Assembly (NCBI GenBank): GCA_002412765.1
Contig: DHVR01000068.1
Span: 131,636-195,635, forward strand
Length of the DNA stretch: 64,000 nt
Origin: Leptolinea sp. UBA5203
Lineage (GTDB): Bacteria; Chloroflexota; Anaerolineae; Anaerolineales; Anaerolineaceae
Direction: 5' to 3'
In this document: piece after piece, positions 1-8,446 of the stretch
Position numbering within the stretch: position 1 is the stretch's first letter
How the letters are laid out: each line of letters opens with the position of its first letter
Position numbers and translations under genes: made by a program
The notes under the pieces: generated by a model
Told to the model about the DNA's origin: nothing
Databases searched by the model: none
The model's input: the letters and a program-made list of their open reading frames with translations, nothing else

Positions 1-2
1 TG

Positions 3-1442
3 ATTGCAGCCCTTCCTTTGCAACCCGATGAATATCGCCATGATTTTTCAGATCAAGCACTGATAACCTTCAACCGGCAGTGTGCTGAGGCGTTTGACTT
101 ATTCGTTGTACAAGCCACTGAAGGTCCCCTGGCTGTCACCCGTGAATTCTCCTACCGCCAGGCGGGCATTTATGTAGCTAGCCACAGCCATGTTTTACTG
201 GCCTTATGGGATGGTCATCCTGCCACGCCTGACGGTTGTGGTACGGCAGAAGCTGTAGATTTTATACTGCACGCGAACTATTGCGGTAAAAATACTTCCC
301 TCTTCAAGGCTAATGGGGATGGCGGTGTGCTGCATATCTTAACACCAACCATCAGGCATCCCGTTCTCGGTAAGAGTCTCTCCATTCATCTCATTGAAAA
401 TATTAATGGATCCCTTGAATCCAGTCTGCGGATCACCGATGAATTTAATAAAAGTTACAGAGAATGTACACCTGACGGCGCATACGGCTTGATCGATTCG
501 AAAACGCTTGCCGACGCTGGGGAACATCTCAAGACATTTCATCAGTTGTATTTAATTGCAGATAACCTTTCTGTCCACTTTCGCAACAAGGTTCTGCAAA
601 GCATTAAATGGCTGTCCATCTTTGGCGTAAGTCTGGTCATCGCATTTCTTTTATATGATGAGATGGAATCCAATTTATTCTTGTTAGCTTATGGCGGCCT
701 TCTCATGCTATCAGCAGGTGTATTTTCAGCAGTAAAAAAACGAGACTGGCATAAAAAATATTTGGAGTATCGGGCTCTTGCCGAAACCCTACGGGTACAA
801 TTCTATTTATACATTTCCGGCATCGATCAATCCATTTGTGAAGCTTTCACCTGGTCGCAAAAGAATGAGATTATTTGGGTCAAGAAAGCAGTCCTGGCTC
901 TATCAGTGGGTTATAAACCTGATTTTACGGCAGCGCCTGAACGGATTAAAGCCGCCTGGATAGAAAGCCAAATGGCGTATCACTTGAAAAAACTCGCCCA
1001 GACTGAGATAAGGAAACGCATAAATGCGAATACAGCAATGGGTATTCTCTTTTTTTCCATCGTGGTGTATACGGTGATTGTAGGATTGGAATTTTCATTC
1101 CCGGGCTTGATGCAGTCCATTGTCCCAATGGCTAAGTTTAAAACCCTATTTGCAATGCATGCTGGGCAGGAAATTATTTTAAGAAGCGTATTAAAAATCT
1201 TGCTCGGTGTGTTTTCAGCGGTAACTTTGTTCTTATCCAATTATTACGGAAAACTATCCATAAATCGACAGGCATCGGACCACGAAAAAATGACTGAGTT
1301 GTATAAAACTGCTTTGCAAAAATGGGAGATCCCGGGGATTAACAAAGAAAAACTGCTCATTGAACTGGCCCGAGAGGAAATTGTTGAAAACGGGATCTGG
1401 CTATCCTACAGCCGTGACAACACGCCCAGCATTATTTTATAG
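3..1442 (+). CDS. SLOG-SLATT type membrane protein, 5' end cut by window
   Basis: The reading frame is open to the first base, so the N terminus lies outside the window; an internal TTG at 18 should not be taken as the start. The N-terminal part has features of a SLOG (Rossmann-type, nucleotide-ligand) domain: ALPL followed by an acidic stretch, then a VLLALWDG segment and a GCGTAEAV turn (about residues 59-80 counted from the TTG). It is followed by two hydrophobic hairpins (about 196-238 and 340-408). The first hairpin is followed by the charged helix with YRALAETLRVQF that I associate with SLATT/DUF4231 2TM effector domains. The C terminus ENGIWL also fits that family. Family knowledge: such proteins are predicted to sense nucleotide-derived ligands and act at the membrane in conflict or stress responses. 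The activity is inferred and no catalytic residue is visible. Confidence 0.6.
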   Translation: MAALPLQPDEYRHDFSDQALITFNRQCAEAFDLFVVQATEGPLAVTREFSYRQAGIYVASHSHVLLALWDGHPATPDGCGTAEAVDFILHANYCGKNTSLFKANGDGGVLHILTPTIRHPVLGKSLSIHLIENINGSLESSLRITDEFNKSYRECTPDGAYGLIDSKTLADAGEHLKTFHQLYLIADNLSVHFRNKVLQSIKWLSIFGVSLVIAFLLYDEMESNLFLLAYGGLLMLSAGVFSAVKKRDWHKKYLEYRALAETLRVQFYLYISGIDQSICEAFTWSQKNEIIWVKKAVLALSVGYKPDFTAAPERIKAAWIESQMAYHLKKLAQTEIRKRINANTAMGILFFSIVVYTVIVGLEFSFPGLMQSIVPMAKFKTLFAMHAGQEIILRSVLKILLGVFSAVTLFLSNYYGKLSINRQASDHEKMTELYKTALQKWEIPGINKEKLLIELAREEIVENGIWLSYSRDNTPSIIL

Positions 1443-2084
1443 ATAAAGGTATCCAACATCATAGATATAAATTTCCTGGCTGATCCGACCTATGATGGGA
1501 ATGATGCTGGTGCAAGTCAACGTTCAAATGGTATCCGCAATTTACATTCAAAAATATTGACCATTCATTGGTCAGTAACCAAAATAAATTTTGTTAGTCT
1601 TTTACTTTTAACCCTTCCACTTCAGTTGTTTCAGTTCTTGTTATGAAAAAATACGGCTAAGATTCTGTTAATGTCATTGCAACACAAAAGTTCTTATGAC
1701 TGATAAATGATGATCAACCAGGCCGTAGGATGCGTTCCCATCACCAATTTATGATTAGTCACCCATAAAGTTATTCCCCCAACAAGACCGATGGCCCAAT
1801 TGTGCTTACGGAACCATGGACCGGTTCATATTATTCCTTTGGGATGCCACCAAAATTTTCATTGCCATTGGGCAAATTCCTTCCTTTTTTATCTCAAGGG
1901 ATTTTCTGATGTCGGTTATTCTATTTGTCTGGTGGCTGGTATGTCGAATGACACTTTTTTTTATTCCTTCCATTTTTTCTATGAGTATTTTTGGATATAT
2001 TTATCGGAATTTTATATGTGCATAGGCCAAAAATAATTATCATGCTTTAACTTCATGGTGCACAGTTGGGAGATAGAAATACTA
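1443..2084. other. 640 bp intergenic stretch, no convincing gene
   Basis: No frame here has a coding look. It is AT-rich with long T runs, and two short overlapping hydrophobic frames between 1791 and 2036 lack ribosome-binding sites and recognisable motifs. It holds a long-range inverted repeat CATCATAG (1457-1464) with CTATGATG (1490-1497), which could end transcription of the preceding gene, and the operator-like palindrome listed separately at 1558-1574. It may be a relic of deleted genes. Confidence 0.5.
1558..1574. promoter_or_regulatory. Operator-like palindrome TGACCA-N5-TGGTCA
   Basis: This is a perfect 6-base inverted repeat with a 5-base centre (TTCAT). The shape resembles operators of TetR-family repressors, but no TetR-type gene is present in the window and the nearest downstream gene starts about 500 bases away. 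It could be a remnant or the operator of an unrecognised transcript. Confidence 0.3.
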
Positions 2085-2447
2085 ATGAAATCATGTCAAA
2101 GCATCACACATAAACAAAAAGCCATCATGTATCTGGATCTCTCGGGATCAAATCAGGATCAGATTCTCGCCTTATTGGATGAAGCTCAAGCGATGATTGC
2201 CAAACTTCCTCCTAAAAGCGTGCTGATGCTTACCAATACCAAAGACACCACGTATAACACAACCGTCTCAAATGCCATCAAGGATTTCTCAAGCAAAAAC
2301 ACGCCTTATGTCAAAGCATCGGCGGTGATTGGCGCGGAAGGTTTACGAAAAGTCCTCTTACAAACGGTATGCATGCTCACCAAACGTGAAATCCATGCTT
2401 TCGATACGCAAGAAAAAGCCATGGATTGGTTGATCTCCCAACCTTAG
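2085..2447 (+). CDS. Small STAS/SpoIIAA-like protein
   Basis: This is a 120-residue soluble protein. The sequence contains a YLDLSG strand near the start, a helix rich in Ala and Leu, KSVLMLTN, a central NTPYVKASAVIG segment and a C-terminal DTQEKAMDWL. This alternation of strands and helices, ending in a short helix, matches small STAS/SpoIIAA-like single-domain proteins found in many bacteria. Their role is unknown; relatives bind lipids or act in partner switching. I chose the ATG at 2085 because a GGGAG lies upstream and the earlier in-frame ATG at 2055 has no ribosome-binding site. No kinase or phosphatase partner is next to it. It stands alone between two non-coding gaps. Confidence 0.55.
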   Translation: MKSCQSITHKQKAIMYLDLSGSNQDQILALLDEAQAMIAKLPPKSVLMLTNTKDTTYNTTVSNAIKDFSSKNTPYVKASAVIGAEGLRKVLLQTVCMLTKREIHAFDTQEKAMDWLISQP

Positions 2448-2817
2448 TTCCATCCGACTGTGTCATGTCAGGTGTGACAGAGAAGTGTCACACTTTTTTT
2501 CATTCCAAAATTTATCCTCTCTTAGCACTCCCCCATTCTAAATTAATCCAGGCTGCCAAGCAGCAACCTTGGAATCCATCCATGCGTATATTGTGTTATA
2601 GCATGAGATTATATGAGGTTGCCTGATGGTAGTAAAGGGATTCTCTATAAGAAAAATACTGTATTTCGGATTGCTGATTATTATCGCCTCAATCCGGAAA
2701 CGAGCTTAGCTTATCGAAGAAACTCCCCATAGCGTACTATGGTTTTCGTCCAGTATTAACTCATGGTTTTTTGCTTTATAACCAACAAGAAAATTTACTT
2801 TCCAAGGAATCCCCCCA

Positions 2818-3699
2818 ATGCAAACTCAAGCTTCGTCACAAAAGAAAATCATCACTTACCTCGTAATCCTCCTGGCTTTATCAGCCGTTTTTTACACGCT
2901 CATCCTTTCTGCTGGCAGCCTTTATGTCAACGGGGGCATCTATGTCCTGGGTTTGATGTGGTGCCCAGGCGTGGCAGGTATGCTCACAAAATTGATTTAT
3001 GAGCGTTCCTTACGCGGTTTGGGATGGAAACTCGGGAAATTTAAATACCTTGCTCTGGCGTATTTATTGCCGGTTGGGTATTGCCTGGTCGTTTATGGAT
3101 TGACCTGGCTGAGTGGATTGGGTGGTTTTCCAAACTCCGAATTCTTAACCCAACTTCGCCAAACCTACACATCCGGAGCCACTTCAAATACCATTTTGAT
3201 TGCCATCTACGCAGCGAATATGGCTGTATTTGGGCTGTTTGGCGGCCTGCTTTCCGGTTTAGGCGAAGAGATTGGATGGCGAGGTTTCTTTGTTCCTGAA
3301 TTATGCAAAATTACTTCTTATACGAAAGCCATGTTGATCAGCGGTGCCGTTTGGGTGTTGTGGCATCTGCCCCTGATTTTGTTCGCCGATTACAAGATGC
3401 CAGGTATCCCGACATGGTATGCAGCAGGGATGTTTACCATGATGGTGATGGGTATCAGTTTTGCTTTTGGTTGGCTGCGTCTAAAATCCGGAAGTTTGTG
3501 GCCGGCGGCCGTTTTACATGCCAGCCATAATCTATTTGTACAAAATCTATTCACCCCGTTGACAGAGATCAAATCCATTACACCCTATGTCATCGATGAA
3601 TTTGGTTTCGGTCTGGCCATACTGGGCATCCTTGTCGGGTGGTTCTTCTGGAAAAAATCAGCCGGCTTGCCTCAAGTTCAAAACAATCTAGCGGTATAA
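2818..3699 (+). CDS. CPBP family intramembrane glutamic endopeptidase
   Basis: This is a 293-residue polytopic membrane protein with about eight hydrophobic segments. It carries the three CPBP (Abi/CAAX-protease-like) motifs in order: GEEIGWRGF (EExxxR), then WVLWHLPL (the second His-containing motif), then HASHNLF (HxxxN). Family members cleave or process membrane substrates; bacterial ones are linked to prenyl-type processing, bacteriocin self-immunity or regulated proteolysis. The catalytic Glu pair and both His residues are present, so activity is expected. It is preceded by AAGGAAT as a ribosome-binding site and stands alone, with non-coding DNA on both sides. No bacteriocin-like small gene is visible beside it, so the substrate cannot be guessed. 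Confidence 0.85.
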   Translation: MQTQASSQKKIITYLVILLALSAVFYTLILSAGSLYVNGGIYVLGLMWCPGVAGMLTKLIYERSLRGLGWKLGKFKYLALAYLLPVGYCLVVYGLTWLSGLGGFPNSEFLTQLRQTYTSGATSNTILIAIYAANMAVFGLFGGLLSGLGEEIGWRGFFVPELCKITSYTKAMLISGAVWVLWHLPLILFADYKMPGIPTWYAAGMFTMMVMGISFAFGWLRLKSGSLWPAAVLHASHNLFVQNLFTPLTEIKSITPYVIDEFGFGLAILGILVGWFFWKKSAGLPQVQNNLAV

Positions 3700-4093
3700 A
3701 CGGCTCCTTAATAAGTCAGAATCTATTTTATTTCAAATCCACTTGAATCTAGAATTCTACTTCCAGATTTGATAGTATTGTGGCTATGCGCAAAAAAGCT
3801 TCCGCCTGTCAAATCCATCCGAGATTTATCAGGCGGATTTAATATTCATGCTAATCTTAGTAAACCAGATTGCTCACTTCTGTTTTTTTCGCCAATGCCT
3901 TGCATCCTGCTAGAGTCATAATACTTTCCCTTCTGAAACCTAACATTGTAATCAATCCATTGTTTAAAGTCATCAACTCGCTATTGTTTATCTAATTACG
4001 GCATAATCAGATCGATTTGCTGTATAATTCCCCAAATGTTTTTTTAGCATACAAATCAACCTGATAAACCGGGTTGTGGAGAAGGATAGAATT
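3700..4093. other. Intergenic region, about 390 bp
   Basis: No gene is evident. It contains the weak hairpin listed at 3801-3840. A TATAAT at 4023-4028 lies 65 bases before the next start codon and is a plausible -10 for the DUF4914-like gene, although no good -35 is found at the right distance. Confidence 0.4.
3801..3840 (+). terminator. Weak hairpin downstream of the CPBP gene
   Basis: Arms TCCGCCTG and CAGGCGGA are perfect complements, with an inner AAATC/GATTT pairing. Only three T residues follow and it lies 100 bases past the stop codon, so it is a weak terminator candidate. Confidence 0.4.
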
Positions 4094-5962
4094 ATGGTAT
4101 ATGAAAAATTAAACCTTTCAGCAGAAACATTGCAACTATTAAAGAAAGCAAAAAGTGTGCACATGCCCAATTCCATCCAGGAAATGATGGACGCTGCCTG
4201 CGGTGGAAAAGATAAAAATGAATTCACTGTCCTGTACGATGTTCCCAATGCAGGACCCATCATCGAAGCCAATGTCGCCCGAGTTCGCAATGGTCTTGCA
4301 GTAAATTACACCCAGCCCTATATGCGTCGCCGTGACCCGGATTGCATGGTGATTGGGGATGAATATCCATCGGATAAACCACGTTACAAAGACCGTTACG
4401 GAACAGATTTTGAACCCCTGCGAAAACAGACCTTTGACTGGCTACAGAAACAGGACCTGGCCGTCTTTTGTTTTTATGCCGGTCATCCACAAATGGGATT
4501 GAATGCCATCGCCATCACCCCCCTGAATGCCTCCTTCTTCGCCATGGGGCTGGCTTTGTTGCAGGGATTCGTACCGGTAAAGGAACTGCCTGGCGATTTT
4601 TCACCTTCGGCGGTCATCTATGTTGCCCCGATCTTTCGCCATACGCATTTCAACGGTAAACAAGTGGTGGTGCATAACCGTACCGCAGAACTCTACGAAC
4701 TCTTTTCTTATAACCTCTATCCTGGACCCAGCGCCAAAAAAGGTGTCTACGGTATGCTACTGGATCTGGGTGAAAAACAAGGCTGGACCACCACACACTG
4801 CTCCGCGGTAAAAGTCATCACACCCTACGATAATGAAATCAACATCATGCATGAAGGGGCCAGCGGCGGCGGAAAAAGCGAAATGCTGGAACAGGCACAT
4901 CGGCTGGAAGACGGCCGCTGGGTGGTGGGAGAGAACACCATCACCGGAGAAATCCGCCATCTGCAAATTCCCCGTTCCTGTGAGCTGCACCCGGTTACGG
5001 ATGATATGGCTTTGTGCCACCCCACCCTGCAGGGCAGCAATGGCAAGTTGAGCCTGACCGATGCCGAAAAATCCTGGTTCGTTCGGGTGAATCACATTGA
5101 TGGGTACGGTGTGGATCCATACCTGGAAAAATTGACTGCTCAACCCAAGAGCCCTATGCTTTTCCTCAATATCGATGCAGTCCCCTCCAGTCGGGCTTTA
5201 ATATGGGAACACACCCAGGACTCTCCTGGCAAAAGCTGCCCAAATCCAAGGGTCATTATTCCTCGGGATGTGGTACCCAATATAGTCCATGGGCCGCTGA
5301 CCATAGATGTGCGCAGCTTTGGGGTACGCACCCCGCCCTGTACCCGAGAAGTGCCCAGCTATGGCATTATCGGCTTATTCCACTTGCTGCCCCCCGCCTT
5401 GGCGTGGTTGTGGCGTCTGGTTTCCCCACGCGGGTATGACAATCCCAGTATCCTGGACGAGGACGGCATGAGCAGCGAAGGTGTTGGCTCTTACTGGCCC
5501 TTTGCCACCGGCAGGAAAGTCAATCAGGCCAATATTCTTCTGAATCAGTTTGTAGATTACCGCCGTACTCGTCATATCCTCACCCCCAACCAATACATCG
5601 GAGCCTGGCATGTGGGCTTCATGCCGCAATGGATCACCCGTGAATATCTGGCCCGCCGCGGCAGCTCACGCTTCCGTGGAGATCAGATTCGGCCGGCACG
5701 CTGTCCGCTTTTGGGGTATGCCATGCATCATGTTCAGGTGGAAGGTCAGCAGATTGCCCGTTGGTTCTTGCAGGTGAATACTCAGCCGGAAGTCGGCGAT
5801 GAGGCTTATGACCAGGGAGCCGTTATTTTGTACGATTTCTTCCGCACTTTTTTGCACGAATTTGACAGCCCGGAATTGGATCCCTTGGGGCAAAAAATCA
5901 TCCAATGCTGTTTGGATCAAGGCACAGTCAACGATTACGAATCGTTAATTCCGGTGGAATAA
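4094..5962 (+). CDS. DUF4914-like protein with kinase-type P-loop
   Basis: This is a 622-residue protein that I place in the DUF4914 family from its length and overall sequence; the function of that family is unknown. At residues 255-263 it has GASGGGKSE, a Walker A loop of the GxSGxGKSE form, which is the form known from HPr kinase/phosphorylase and close to the PEP-carboxykinase-like fold. Downstream acidic and His/Arg-rich segments (for example HDGYG-type and FGVRTPPCTRE stretches) could hold metal and substrate, but I cannot assign catalytic residues. The ATG at 4094 has GGAGAAGG eight bases upstream; a GTG 18 bases earlier overlaps that ribosome-binding site and is unlikely. It is a single-gene unit ended by a strong terminator. 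A role as an ATP/GTP-dependent kinase of a small molecule or protein is inference. Confidence 0.65.
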   Translation: MVYEKLNLSAETLQLLKKAKSVHMPNSIQEMMDAACGGKDKNEFTVLYDVPNAGPIIEANVARVRNGLAVNYTQPYMRRRDPDCMVIGDEYPSDKPRYKDRYGTDFEPLRKQTFDWLQKQDLAVFCFYAGHPQMGLNAIAITPLNASFFAMGLALLQGFVPVKELPGDFSPSAVIYVAPIFRHTHFNGKQVVVHNRTAELYELFSYNLYPGPSAKKGVYGMLLDLGEKQGWTTTHCSAVKVITPYDNEINIMHEGASGGGKSEMLEQAHRLEDGRWVVGENTITGEIRHLQIPRSCELHPVTDDMALCHPTLQGSNGKLSLTDAEKSWFVRVNHIDGYGVDPYLEKLTAQPKSPMLFLNIDAVPSSRALIWEHTQDSPGKSCPNPRVIIPRDVVPNIVHGPLTIDVRSFGVRTPPCTREVPSYGIIGLFHLLPPALAWLWRLVSPRGYDNPSILDEDGMSSEGVGSYWPFATGRKVNQANILLNQFVDYRRTRHILTPNQYIGAWHVGFMPQWITREYLARRGSSRFRGDQIRPARCPLLGYAMHHVQVEGQQIARWFLQVNTQPEVGDEAYDQGAVILYDFFRTFLHEFDSPELDPLGQKIIQCCLDQGTVNDYESLIPVE

Positions 5963-5985
5963 ATAATTGACTTTTCACACATCAG

Positions 5986-6024
5986 ACAGCCTCAGGATAA
6001 AATTTTCCTGAGGCTGTTTTTTTA
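5986..6024 (+). terminator. Strong intrinsic terminator
   Basis: A perfect 12-base stem (ACAGCCTCAGGA with its complement at 6006-6017), an 8-base loop and a run of seven T residues lie 23 bases after the DUF4914-like stop codon. Confidence 0.92.
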
Positions 6025-6137
6025 TAATTCATCCATCAATGAAAAGTTGGCAGAATCTCCATGCAGTCTTCACAAGTTCTACATATGCGAAAGATAAGAT
6101 AAAGCTAATGAAATTCATGATTTTGGAGAAAGCTTGC

Positions 6138-6965
6138 ATGAAAAAGTCCAATATTCGCAGTATTAAAGCACGCACCTGGATACAAATTTTCTTTTTCGGG
6201 TTGATCGCGTTAATATCCATCAACCACACCCTGGTTGAAAACGGCGTGGGTATTCCATTTTTATCCACCGCATCCCTGCATGCGTTGTGTCCTTTCGGCG
6301 GCGTGGTCAGTCTTTATCAATATCTTACTGTCGGGACCTTTGTTCAGAAAATACACGAATCCTCGTTCGTGTTGATGGGTTTGGTTCTGTTTCTTGGCGT
6401 TCTTTTTGGACCAGTCTTTTGTGGTTGGATTTGTCCCTTGGGCACCATCCAAGAATGGATCGGGAAGATTGGGAAAAAGATTTTTAAACAACGTTATAAT
6501 CACGCCATTCCTTATCGCATTGATCGTGTGCTGCGTTATCTACGCTATGCGGTATTGGCCTGGGTGGTTTATATGACAGCCCACACTGGGGTCCTAGTCT
6601 TTTCGAACATTGATCCTTATTATTCCCTCTTTAATTTCTGGACTGGGGAAGCAGCTATCGGCGGCTTGATCATCCTGGGCATCACTTTATTGGGTTCCTT
6701 ATTCGTGGAACGTCCCTGGTGTAAATATGCCTGTCCCTACGGCGCACTTCTCGGACTGACCAATTTAATCCGCATCTTCAGTATCCGCAGGAAGGAAAGC
6801 ACTTGCATTCAGTGTAAACTCTGCACGCAGCACTGCCCCATGAATATTCAGGTAGACACCAGTAAGACCGTTAGAAATCATCAATGTATCAGTTGCCTGG
6901 AATGTACTTCCGAAGCTAGCTGTCCTGTTCCCGCAACCGTAGATTTAAGCCTTGGAGGTAAATAA
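6138..6965 (+). CDS. NapH/YccM-like 4Fe-4S membrane protein
   Basis: This is a 275-residue membrane electron carrier. It has several transmembrane helices with two CxxxCP-type motifs at their ends, CGWICPLG and CKYACPYG, as in NapH, NosR and CcoG-like proteins. A C-terminal cytoplasmic ferredoxin domain has two 4Fe-4S sets, CIQCKLCTQHCP and CISCLECTSEASCP; the second has a longer gap before its last Cys. The protein probably passes electrons between a membrane pool and a periplasmic or cytoplasmic partner. I chose the ATG at 6138 because GGAG lies nine bases upstream; an earlier in-frame ATG at 6039 sits beside the preceding terminator. It is followed after one base by a gene for an anchored partner. 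No nitrate reductase or nitrous-oxide reductase gene is near, so the pathway is open. Confidence 0.8.
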   Translation: MKKSNIRSIKARTWIQIFFFGLIALISINHTLVENGVGIPFLSTASLHALCPFGGVVSLYQYLTVGTFVQKIHESSFVLMGLVLFLGVLFGPVFCGWICPLGTIQEWIGKIGKKIFKQRYNHAIPYRIDRVLRYLRYAVLAWVVYMTAHTGVLVFSNIDPYYSLFNFWTGEAAIGGLIILGITLLGSLFVERPWCKYACPYGALLGLTNLIRIFSIRRKESTCIQCKLCTQHCPMNIQVDTSKTVRNHQCISCLECTSEASCPVPATVDLSLGGK

Positions 6966-6966
6966 G

Positions 6967-7731
6967 ATGCGCATCAACTCAAAATGGCTGGCTGGATTGA
7001 TTTTCATCATTGTGTTCGGCGGCATTTCCCTCAGTGCAATCCCGGGTTGGTGGAGAACAGAATCCTCCAAGATTCCAAAAGAATTTTCCACCGGCGAGTT
7101 TTCAGGCACCTATAATCCAGCAGATATCCGCGGATCCTACACCTTTGGTGATGTAAGCAATCTGTTCAATATTCCATTGGTAGATTTGCAAAATGCTTTC
7201 CTTCTCAGCGAAACGGACCCATCTATAGTGAAATTGAAAGATCTGGAGGTGAAATTTGCTGAAGCCTCCGCCAACGGGATGGAGATTGGCACTGGTTCAG
7301 TACAATTATTCGTAGCTACCTATTTAGGTTTACCTATTGTGACGGACGAGGAATATTTGCCAGCACCTGCAGTGAATATCTTGAAACAAAAAGGAAATCT
7401 AACCACCGAGCAGGTTACTTATCTGGACAACCATAGTGTGCCTGTCGGCACCGTAGAAGTGGAAAATAAACTGGTGGTACCGGTTGCGACAGAAGTTCCC
7501 GCTACAAACAGTACGGAATCTTCTGTTGAAAATGTGGAAACCTCTGTAAACACAATCAAAGGCAGCACAACATTCCGGGAACTATTGGATTGGGGCGTGC
7601 CTGAAGAAAAAATATCCGCAATCTTGGGGCAGCCTATGCCCAATCCCCTGCTAACGATTAAAGATTTCTGTTTGGATAATGGTTTGGAATTCGGTACCCT
7701 GAAAACTGAACTTCAATTGGAAATCCCCTAA
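6967..7731 (+). CDS. Anchored extracytoplasmic protein with duplicated module
   Basis: This is a 254-residue protein with one N-terminal membrane segment (about residues 8-27) and an outside domain. Two related segments can be seen: around 54-97 starting IRGSYTFGDV and around 195-240 starting IKGSTTFREL. Each has I-K/R-G-S-x-T-F, then a helix with IP or VP, then a K-D strand. A Thr/Ser/Glu-rich linker joins them. The start is the ATG at 6967, preceded by GGAGGT; the gene begins one base after the stop of the NapH-like gene, so the two are co-translated. It has no Cys cluster or heme motif. I infer it is a dedicated partner, perhaps a scaffold or electron acceptor holder, for the upstream iron-sulfur membrane protein. 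No known function. Confidence 0.65.
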   Translation: MRINSKWLAGLIFIIVFGGISLSAIPGWWRTESSKIPKEFSTGEFSGTYNPADIRGSYTFGDVSNLFNIPLVDLQNAFLLSETDPSIVKLKDLEVKFAEASANGMEIGTGSVQLFVATYLGLPIVTDEEYLPAPAVNILKQKGNLTTEQVTYLDNHSVPVGTVEVENKLVVPVATEVPATNSTESSVENVETSVNTIKGSTTFRELLDWGVPEEKISAILGQPMPNPLLTIKDFCLDNGLEFGTLKTELQLEIP

Positions 7732-7757
7732 TTCCTGAAAATTGCTAATTCAAAACA

Positions 7758-7798
7758 AAAACCAGCAGGCTAATTAAGGCTGCTGGTTTTTGTTTTTT
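7758..7798. terminator. Bidirectional terminator between convergent genes
   Basis: An 11-base perfect stem (AAAACCAGCAG with its complement at 7780-7790) is flanked by A-rich and T-rich runs. It lies between the end of the anchored partner gene and the end of the ArsR gene and can serve both strands. Confidence 0.88.
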
Positions 7799-7799
7799 A

Positions 7800-8378
7800 T
7801 TATGATTGTGTCATGACCCAATATTGCGTTCCATCTTTGGAGCGATCCATCCAGCGATATTCAATCATCGCTCTGCGCAAGGTAGCTGTATCATCGTTAA
7901 ATCGCTGCAAAATTTCCTCCACTTCCTGACCGGTATAGATGCGGTTTTTTTCAAAGGGGGTAAAGGCATGGGCCAGCAAAACAGCGAATTTCTTCTCCTG
8001 TTTTGGAAAAGCAAGGATCCGCCCATCGGCATCGGTGAAAGTTTTCAGAACCCTTTCTTCAAAGGTCAATGGCTGCTGCTGTCGATGGATGGAAGGCAGC
8101 ACATCCTTACGCAAAATACGTTGGGACATATCTTGTAAAAAGTCCGTTTGGATGGAATAGCGGTAATAATGCCCCTCCGGACTGGCAGACACCAGTCCTG
8201 CTTTGGCAAGCCGTGATAGATGATGGGACGTGGTCGACACGCTCACGCCTAACATTTCTGCCAATTCCTCTACGGTACGTGATTGGTCGCTCAGCAAACC
8301 AACGATTTTCAGGCGGTTCTGATCCGCCAATGCCTTAAAAAAAGCAAGTAATTCATCCATGGGTTCTGGATTTTCCAT
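7800..8378 (-). CDS. ArsR-family repressor with DUF2087 domain
   Basis: This is a 192-residue transcription factor. The N-terminal winged helix (about residues 5-85) has the recognition region VSVSTTSHHLSRLAKAGLV, typical of ArsR/SmtB regulators. The C-terminal part is a DUF2087 domain with GRILAFPKQEKK and a TLRRAMIEYRWMDR helix. No Cys metal-sensing motif (ELCVCDL type) is seen, so it is probably not a metal sensor. I chose the ATG at 8378, which has GGAGA a few bases upstream; the promoter found at 8418-8446 excludes longer versions. A palindrome over the -10 suggests that it represses itself and possibly the divergent membrane-protein gene at 8548. The ligand is unknown. Confidence 0.82.
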   Translation of the reverse strand: MENPEPMDELLAFFKALADQNRLKIVGLLSDQSRTVEELAEMLGVSVSTTSHHLSRLAKAGLVSASPEGHYYRYSIQTDFLQDMSQRILRKDVLPSIHRQQQPLTFEERVLKTFTDADGRILAFPKQEKKFAVLLAHAFTPFEKNRIYTGQEVEEILQRFNDDTATLRRAMIEYRWMDRSKDGTQYWVMTQS

Positions 8379-8409
8379 TTCGATCTCCATTATTTCATTT
8401 TTATGTCTA

Positions 8410-8446
8410 TCGTAATGTTTATATACGAATACGCAGTTCCTGTCAA
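8410..8446 (-). promoter_or_regulatory. Promoter and predicted self-operator of the ArsR gene
   Basis: On the minus strand: TTGACA (8441-8446), a 17-base spacer and TATAAA (8418-8423). The perfect inverted repeat TCGTA-N9-TACGA (8410-8428) straddles the -10 element, where a bound repressor would block polymerase. Transcription should begin near 8411, about 33 bases before the chosen start codon. Confidence 0.7.

Noticed and set aside
1791..2036. Two overlapping short hydrophobic frames that could be a small membrane protein
   Set aside because: No ribosome-binding site, runs of T/Phe codons typical of AT-rich non-coding DNA, and no recognisable motif.
2613..2732. A 39-codon frame starting MRLPDGSKG
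   Set aside because: No ribosome-binding site or known family; possibly a remnant of a gene, but the evidence is too thin to call.
4076..4093. GTG start for the DUF4914-like gene
   Set aside because: It overlaps the GGAGAAGG ribosome-binding site that serves the ATG at 4094.
4757..5143. Long antisense frames inside the DUF4914-like gene
   Set aside because: They are mirror frames of a strongly coding region with no ribosome-binding site or domain.
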